From: Neptuniibacter sp. 1_MG-2023
GTDB lineage: Bacteria > Pseudomonadota > Gammaproteobacteria > Pseudomonadales > Balneatricaceae
NCBI RefSeq assembly: GCF_030547185.1
Contig: NZ_JAUOQR010000006.1
Location: 124,001-188,000 of the forward strand
Direction of reading: 5' to 3'
DNA: 64,000 bases
The translations under genes and the position numbers were made by a program. This document shows positions 59,786 through 64,000 of this stretch, one piece after another. The notes below the pieces were generated by a model. It worked only from the letters and a program-made list of their open reading frames with translations, had not been told where the DNA came from and did not search any database. Each line of letters starts with the position of its first letter. Within the stretch, counting starts at the first letter, position 1.

Positions 59786-60613
59786 TCAGGCAGATATCAT
59801 TACCTGATAAGCAGTAAATTTACGCATATTAATAACACCGGTATCTAAAATTAGATACTGGCCTTTGATCCCTTGTAGCACTCCGCTAACTTCAGGCGTT
59901 TTATCAAAATTAAACGATGTAACCTTTTGCGGATAGTTCAAAACAGGATAATTAATCTCTATCTGTTCAGCCTCAGGCAATCGTTGTATTGCTTGTAAAC
60001 CAAATTCATTTTCTAATGCGATCAAACCCGCTTGGCACTTTTCAAATAACAGATCTCTTGTTTCTGTTAAATCTAAGCTTTCTACTTCGTTTTTCAACAT
60101 TTTGCGCCAATTAGTTTTATCTGCAACATGCTCACCTAATAATCGTTCAACCTTACCAGACTGAAGGCGAGTAGCGACTTTGAAAATAGGTAAGGCCTGC
60201 ACCGCCCCTTGATCCATCCAACGTGTAGGAATCTGTGTGCCACGGGTTATCCCTACTTTAACGCCCGAGGAATTAGCTAGATAAACATAGTGATCTTGGA
60301 AACAAAACTGCTCGCCCCAACTCTCGTCACGGCAGCTGCCTTCATGAAAATGACACAGTTCCGGTTTAACAATACATTGATCACATTGAGGCAAGCTTTT
60401 AAAACATGGATAACAATAACCCTGGCTAAAGCTCTTATTCGTTTTCCGCCCACAATGAGTGCAATTGATAGCACCTTGGTAATGAAGACGTATAGACTTT
60501 CCTATAAGTTCGTTCATCGCAACTTCTTGCTCACCTACAGGCAAAAAGTAACTAACCTTGTCAGAGAGTTCTGTACGCATTTTCTGCAATGCACCGCACG
60601 CAAGTTCCTGCAT
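59786..60613 (-). CDS. DUF2797 protein with Cys-rich zinc site
   Basis: 275 residues. Near residue 50 a zinc-binding part has CTHCGRKTNKSF, YCYPCFKSLPQCDQC and CHF. The central part, VKVGITRGTQIPTRWMDQGA, is the recognisable DUF2797 segment and recalls a GIY-YIG-like fold. Function unknown. Its start overlaps the stop of the YeaC-like gene by one base, so the two are translationally coupled, and pepN follows 16 bases later, suggesting yeaC-DUF2797-pepN as one operon. Confidence 0.88.
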   Translation of the reverse strand: MQELACGALQKMRTELSDKVSYFLPVGEQEVAMNELIGKSIRLHYQGAINCTHCGRKTNKSFSQGYCYPCFKSLPQCDQCIVKPELCHFHEGSCRDESWGEQFCFQDHYVYLANSSGVKVGITRGTQIPTRWMDQGAVQALPIFKVATRLQSGKVERLLGEHVADKTNWRKMLKNEVESLDLTETRDLLFEKCQAGLIALENEFGLQAIQRLPEAEQIEINYPVLNYPQKVTSFNFDKTPEVSGVLQGIKGQYLILDTGVINMRKFTAYQVMISA

Positions 60614-60885
60614 CAGTTTTTATCATCTATAAGAATTTTGATAGTGTCCGGCTGCAAAGGATCTTTCCCATGCTGAGAACCATCCTTTTTCGTGCGATCA
60701 ATAAATCCGACTCGCTCATCGACTGGCTTATTTTCATAATCATAAGCGATCACTGCGCGCATACAAATATCTCGTTGCTCGGCAGTCAATTTACGTCCAT
60801 CAGGCCACTTACCTAACTCTACTGCACGTTTTAATGACTGGTGCATATCAGGAGTCATCGCCTGAATCAGCTCTTCATAATTCAT
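60613..60885 (-). CDS. yeaC: YeaC-like DUF1315 protein
   Basis: 90 residues from ATG at 60885 (MNYEELIQAMTP), preceded by GGATG; the frame also opens at 60906, but family members start at the MNYEE-type segment. AVELGKWPDGRKLTAEQRD is the family core. Function unknown. First of a probable yeaC-DUF2797-pepN operon. Confidence 0.82.
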   Translation of the reverse strand: MNYEELIQAMTPDMHQSLKRAVELGKWPDGRKLTAEQRDICMRAVIAYDYENKPVDERVGFIDRTKKDGSQHGKDPLQPDTIKILIDDKN

Positions 60886-60949
60886 AAATTCATCCATAGA
60901 TAACATAAAACGAGGACTAACCTCGTTTATCAGAAAGCGGGAAAGTTTA

Positions 60950-61822
60950 TCACACCCTGCTTTCTTTCAGCATGAACTCAAGTACTTGATCTTGAATTCT
61001 CTCTCTATTCTTAATACTCGGCATATGTAGATCTTCAATCTCAATAACTTGAGATAGATTCGGTACAACAGTGCGAGCACATTTTTCTACTTTACTCGGC
61101 GCAAAGTAGAGATCATCAGTAGCAACAATAAGCTGTACCGGTGCCTGAAATGCTTGTAAATCTTGTTTTTCAAACGGTCCCGGTGGCAAGAGCGTCATGG
61201 GGATACCCGCCTGAAAAACGGCAAAGTAATATGACTCCAGCTCTGGCCAATTATCACCCATTAAAGGTTTCATCAACTGATCAAAATGTAGTTGATCCGT
61301 ATTCAATTTAAAACTCAAAAACGGCATAAATAGTTTTTTTAGTGGGCGCCAAATAGGACGAAAAAAACCGGCAGGGACAACCAACGAAGCCATCGTTATT
61401 CTATTGGGTGATCGAGTGGCAAGATCAAGTAAAACAGCGCCACCGAAGGATAACCCAACCGCAGGACAGCTCTCTATATTTAAACTATCAAGTAAGCCTT
61501 CAAACCAAATAGCGTAAGCCTGATTGCTTGAAATCGGAGCCATACCCGGCGTTTTGCCAGCCTGCCCAGGAATATCAGGACAAATAACATGATATTTTTC
61601 AGCCAGCTTAGCAAAAAACTCGATACAAAAAGGTGCGCTCGTATGCAAGCCATGAAGCAACAATAAAGGCGGTGCATCATCAGCTCCCGCCTTCATCACC
61701 CAAACTGGGCCAAACGGTGTTTGTACATACTCTCCGGTTAAATTTGGAACAAGAGTGCCAACCTTTTCAGCCTGCTGCTCATAACGCTGCTTAAGATCCA
61801 GCGATAACATAGTTGCATCCAT
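60950..61822 (-). CDS. Alpha/beta hydrolase
   Basis: 290 residues. The catalytic triad is visible: Ser in VGLSFGGAVLLD, Asp in IVATDDLYFAP and His in EIEDLHMPSI. The oxyanion segment is LLLLHGLHTSA. The cap region contains a basic, hydrophobic stretch (PIWRPLKKLFMPFLSFK). The substrate cannot be told; general esterase or lipase-like activity is assumed. Lies 11 bases downstream of the rhomboid gene, same strand. Confidence 0.87.
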   Translation of the reverse strand: MDATMLSLDLKQRYEQQAEKVGTLVPNLTGEYVQTPFGPVWVMKAGADDAPPLLLLHGLHTSAPFCIEFFAKLAEKYHVICPDIPGQAGKTPGMAPISSNQAYAIWFEGLLDSLNIESCPAVGLSFGGAVLLDLATRSPNRITMASLVVPAGFFRPIWRPLKKLFMPFLSFKLNTDQLHFDQLMKPLMGDNWPELESYYFAVFQAGIPMTLLPPGPFEKQDLQAFQAPVQLIVATDDLYFAPSKVEKCARTVVPNLSQVIEIEDLHMPSIKNRERIQDQVLEFMLKESRV

Positions 61823-61832
61823 CTATCTTTCC

Positions 61833-62702
61833 TCAGGCTTTCGCCAATCGTTTACCAAGAGGCACAAAAATTAAGCCTGTAACAAGGCCGGCAAGATGAG
61901 CTGTATTTGCTATAGAACCAAAACCAACGCTACTCAGAATACCGCTGTACCCTAAAGCTAACCAAAAAACCATAAATCCCATCAAAGCTGGGGGCAAACG
62001 AAGCTTGGGAGAATATAACCTATCCCACAACCAGCAATAACCAAGAAAGGCGAAAACAACACCAGACAAGCCGCCAAACATCGGGCCACTGACCCAGTAT
62101 TGAGCCAAGTTAGATGCAACACCTGAAATAAGCACAAGCATCACTATAGATAAACGACCTTGTGCAGATTCAATTCGCGTGCCTGCAATCCAGATCCAAA
62201 GAACATTGAAGACGATATGAGCTGCACTAAAATGCAGAAAAATCGGTGTAATAAAGCGCCAATACTCCATTGACTCAACAGTGCCCATAAGACCACTGGT
62301 ATAAATTCCATCACTCTTTTGTAACAACTCGGTGATAGTGAAATGTCTTAATAGATCAAAATTTTCCCCAAAACCAATTAAAAAGCTAAGGACAATACTG
62401 ATCACAATTAATGAGGTTGAAAACCAAGCCCGTTGCGCTAAAACAAAAAAGCTAGGCTGCACAGCCGCCGAGTGCTCAAACGCAGGAGTTGGTTGAGCCC
62501 TAAACTCCATTTGAGAAAGCTCCCCCCCGTTTTTCCACATCTCATAAAGGGCCAAGATATCCTCAGGGTTAACATTTGGCTCAACCCAGAACTCTTGAAA
62601 ATCACCTTTCTCAAGAACCCGATGGGGAACCTCATACTGCCAAAGGAACTGAGTGAATTCGGTCAGGTCTTCATTGAGAGGAACAGTAAATACTTTAATC
62701 AT
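61833..62702 (-). CDS. glpG: Rhomboid intramembrane serine protease, GlpG-like
   Basis: 289 residues. An N-terminal cytoplasmic domain (about 1-60; MIKVFTVPLNEDLTEF, FWVEPNVNPEDI) resembles the NRho domain of GlpG. The membrane part has six helices, with catalytic Ser in GGLSGVVFAFLGY and His in NTAHLAGLVTGLIFV. WR-type L1 loop region is WRFITPIFLHFSAAHIVFNVLW (start shown). It cleaves membrane segments of unknown target. Its start overlaps the metallophosphoesterase stop. Confidence 0.93.
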   Translation of the reverse strand: MIKVFTVPLNEDLTEFTQFLWQYEVPHRVLEKGDFQEFWVEPNVNPEDILALYEMWKNGGELSQMEFRAQPTPAFEHSAAVQPSFFVLAQRAWFSTSLIVISIVLSFLIGFGENFDLLRHFTITELLQKSDGIYTSGLMGTVESMEYWRFITPIFLHFSAAHIVFNVLWIWIAGTRIESAQGRLSIVMLVLISGVASNLAQYWVSGPMFGGLSGVVFAFLGYCWLWDRLYSPKLRLPPALMGFMVFWLALGYSGILSSVGFGSIANTAHLAGLVTGLIFVPLGKRLAKA

Positions 62703-63682
62703 TAGAAATTAGGCTCATCCGCAATCTCTTTTCTAACATCAACAAAAATAAACTTATCGGGCTGAATAACCTTTTCATTATCTAAACGGTAAGCAACTAA
62801 TTTCCCATATTTAACCGCACTGTAATCTAGACAAGCGATATTTGATGTTATTGGTGCGGGAGTCCCTTCTCGCCAATAATGACCAATAAAAAGCATCTTC
62901 TCTTCAGGGCCATAATACAACAGGTCATTATAATCTTGCTCTGTCAGGGGCATTCTGGCTATATGCTCAGGCAACGGATCAGGTTGAAAAACAACATCAC
63001 CATAAAACTCTGGCTCCTCTGTCCAAAATTTGGTCCTGAAAAATCGGCGTTCAAAACCATCCTTACTCACCATCGCCTCACCATTAGGTAGACGCAAATG
63101 AGTTCCCCGCAAAAGCCTATCCATTAACGCCCATTCAAAGGTGCCACGCTTAGAAGAACGATGGAGAAAACGATCATCAATAACATGATTAGGGCATTCG
63201 GCTTCAAAACGGTCGATAAGCTTCTGATGCCAGCACGCATGGACGACCCGAAAACGATCAAACTCTAAGTAGACCGGCATCTCTCTAATCCACTGTAGAA
63301 ACATCTCTTCTTCATCAGGGTAGTTTGCTAACTGCTCTAAAGTTTCAGCTACAATGCGGTGATGGCGAGGATTATGTTCACGTAGATAACTTAAACCACT
63401 TCCTTCTCGCCCTCGAGTGACATAACTTAAGTAGTTAAATTCATGGTTACCCATAACTATATGAGCATGACCCGCTTTAACCATGTCATAAACTAAGTGC
63501 AGTGATTCCCTAATATGGGGCCCACGATCAAGAATATCGCCTAAAAAAATAACTTGGCGCCCAGGATTAGAATAAACACCATTACGTTTCGAATAGCCGA
63601 GTTTACTCAGCAGCAGCTCTAAACTTAAAAAGCAGCCATGCACATCACCAATGAGATCATACCCTTTTACTTCGCTCGTCAC
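62702..63682 (-). CDS. Metallophosphoesterase (calcineurin-like)
   Basis: 326 residues from GTG at 63682, which follows GGAG at good distance and begins just past the NadK stop; the frame also opens at 63742, but that would overlap nadK by about 60 bases. Metal-site motifs DLIGDVHGC, IFLGDILDRGP, VMGNHEFN and FIGHYWREG are complete. It looks like the PrpA/diadenosine-tetraphosphatase-like group; substrate unknown. Coupled to the rhomboid gene by a one-base stop/start overlap. Confidence 0.9.
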   Translation of the reverse strand: MTSEVKGYDLIGDVHGCFLSLELLLSKLGYSKRNGVYSNPGRQVIFLGDILDRGPHIRESLHLVYDMVKAGHAHIVMGNHEFNYLSYVTRGREGSGLSYLREHNPRHHRIVAETLEQLANYPDEEEMFLQWIREMPVYLEFDRFRVVHACWHQKLIDRFEAECPNHVIDDRFLHRSSKRGTFEWALMDRLLRGTHLRLPNGEAMVSKDGFERRFFRTKFWTEEPEFYGDVVFQPDPLPEHIARMPLTEQDYNDLLYYGPEEKMLFIGHYWREGTPAPITSNIACLDYSAVKYGKLVAYRLDNEKVIQPDKFIFVDVRKEIADEPNF

Positions 63683-63683
63683 T

Positions 63684-64000
63684 TTAATCTCCGAGCTTAG
63701 TACCCCAACCAAGTTTCTCTCGGCAGGTACTATAAAAGTCATAGTTAAGAGGATGAAGTAACTTCAACTTATGTGGTTTTTTATGCACTGTAACTGTATC
63801 GCCAGGCGCACAACTAATATCTTTTTGACCATCACAAGACACTGTCGGGTAAGCACTATTATTTGGGCTAATAACCAGCTTTAGCTCACTATTACCATTA
63901 ACCACAATAGGTCGACTAGATAAAGTATGAGGAAACATAGGCACAAGGACCAGCGCATCAAGCTTAGGATGCATAATGGGTCCACCACCAGACAAAGAAT
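63684..64000 (-). CDS. nadK: NAD kinase NadK, C-terminal part (cut by window edge)
   Basis: 105 codons of the 3' end. The sequence SLSGGGPIMHPKLDALVLVP followed by MFPHTLSSRPIVV is the C-terminal NAD-binding core of NAD kinase, which makes NADP from NAD and ATP. The 5' part lies outside the window. It ends one base before the GTG start of the metallophosphoesterase gene. Confidence 0.95.
   Translation of the reverse strand, partial: SLSGGGPIMHPKLDALVLVPMFPHTLSSRPIVVNGNSELKLVISPNNSAYPTVSCDGQKDISCAPGDTVTVHKKPHKLKLLHPLNYDFYSTCREKLGWGTKLGD

Overview
The window looks like a stretch of chromosome from a marine gammaproteobacterium of the Oceanospirillales type (Oceanospirillaceae-like). The reasons are family resemblance and gene order. 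The block sdhCDAB-sucAB-lpd-sucCD stands back to back with gltA. DUF2066-perM-hda stands back to back with purM-purN-DUF3108. There is a marine-type Amt, an rmf/rlmKL/pyrD neighbourhood, a 180-kDa-class NAD-glutamate dehydrogenase and a TRAP transporter. I assign no genus: no rRNA or other marker is present. I saw no tRNA, rRNA, insertion sequence, prophage or CRISPR array; almost all of the DNA is core, densely coding sequence.

Layout. 1-3.8 kb: the 5' part of rapA, an NlpC/P60 lipoprotein and a small Cys-pair protein. 3.8-12.4 kb: the most distinctive locus, on the minus strand. It holds a DctB-like sensor kinase, a DctD-like sigma-54 activator, a TAXI-type TRAP binding protein, a fused TRAP permease and an L-2-hydroxyglutarate oxidase. 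Between activator and binding protein lie a textbook sigma-54 promoter and three related palindromes; between binding protein and permease lies a terminator-like hairpin. Together they suggest a regulated uptake-and-oxidation pathway for a C5 hydroxy/keto-dicarboxylate. 12.5-18.8 kb: prephenate dehydratase, tcdA, a small zinc-ribbon protein, a pseudouridine synthase, hda, a PerM-type permease and DUF2066. 19-21.5 kb: purM-purN-DUF3108. 21.5-25 kb: a c-di-GMP pair (EAL enzyme and PilJ-PAS-GGDEF enzyme) plus an unknown coiled-coil membrane protein.

25-38 kb: the lower TCA cycle on the minus strand (succinate dehydrogenase, 2-oxoglutarate dehydrogenase with its own E3, succinyl-CoA synthetase) facing away from citrate synthase on the plus strand. 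Strong intrinsic terminators follow sdhB, sucD and gltA. Promoter-like sequences are visible for sdhC and gltA, with a palindrome over the gltA -10 box and another in the sucA leader. If LhgO makes 2-oxoglutarate as expected, its product enters the cycle at the complex encoded here, and NAD-glutamate dehydrogenase feeds the same metabolite from glutamate.

38-50 kb: a LysR regulator with a divergent unknown gene, ammonium transporter, rlmKL, rmf, pyrD, DUF2835 and NAD-glutamate dehydrogenase. 50-64 kb: an orphan BatD, an epimerase-like protein, riboflavin synthase, a GAF-GGDEF enzyme, a hemerythrin gene preceded by a perfect FNR/Anr box, a HAD phosphatase, pepN, DUF2797, a YeaC-like protein, an alpha/beta hydrolase, a rhomboid protease, a metallophosphoesterase and the C-terminal part of NAD kinase cut by the window edge.

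All functional names come from reading motifs and overall family resemblance by eye; no database search was run. Promoters and operators were read by eye.
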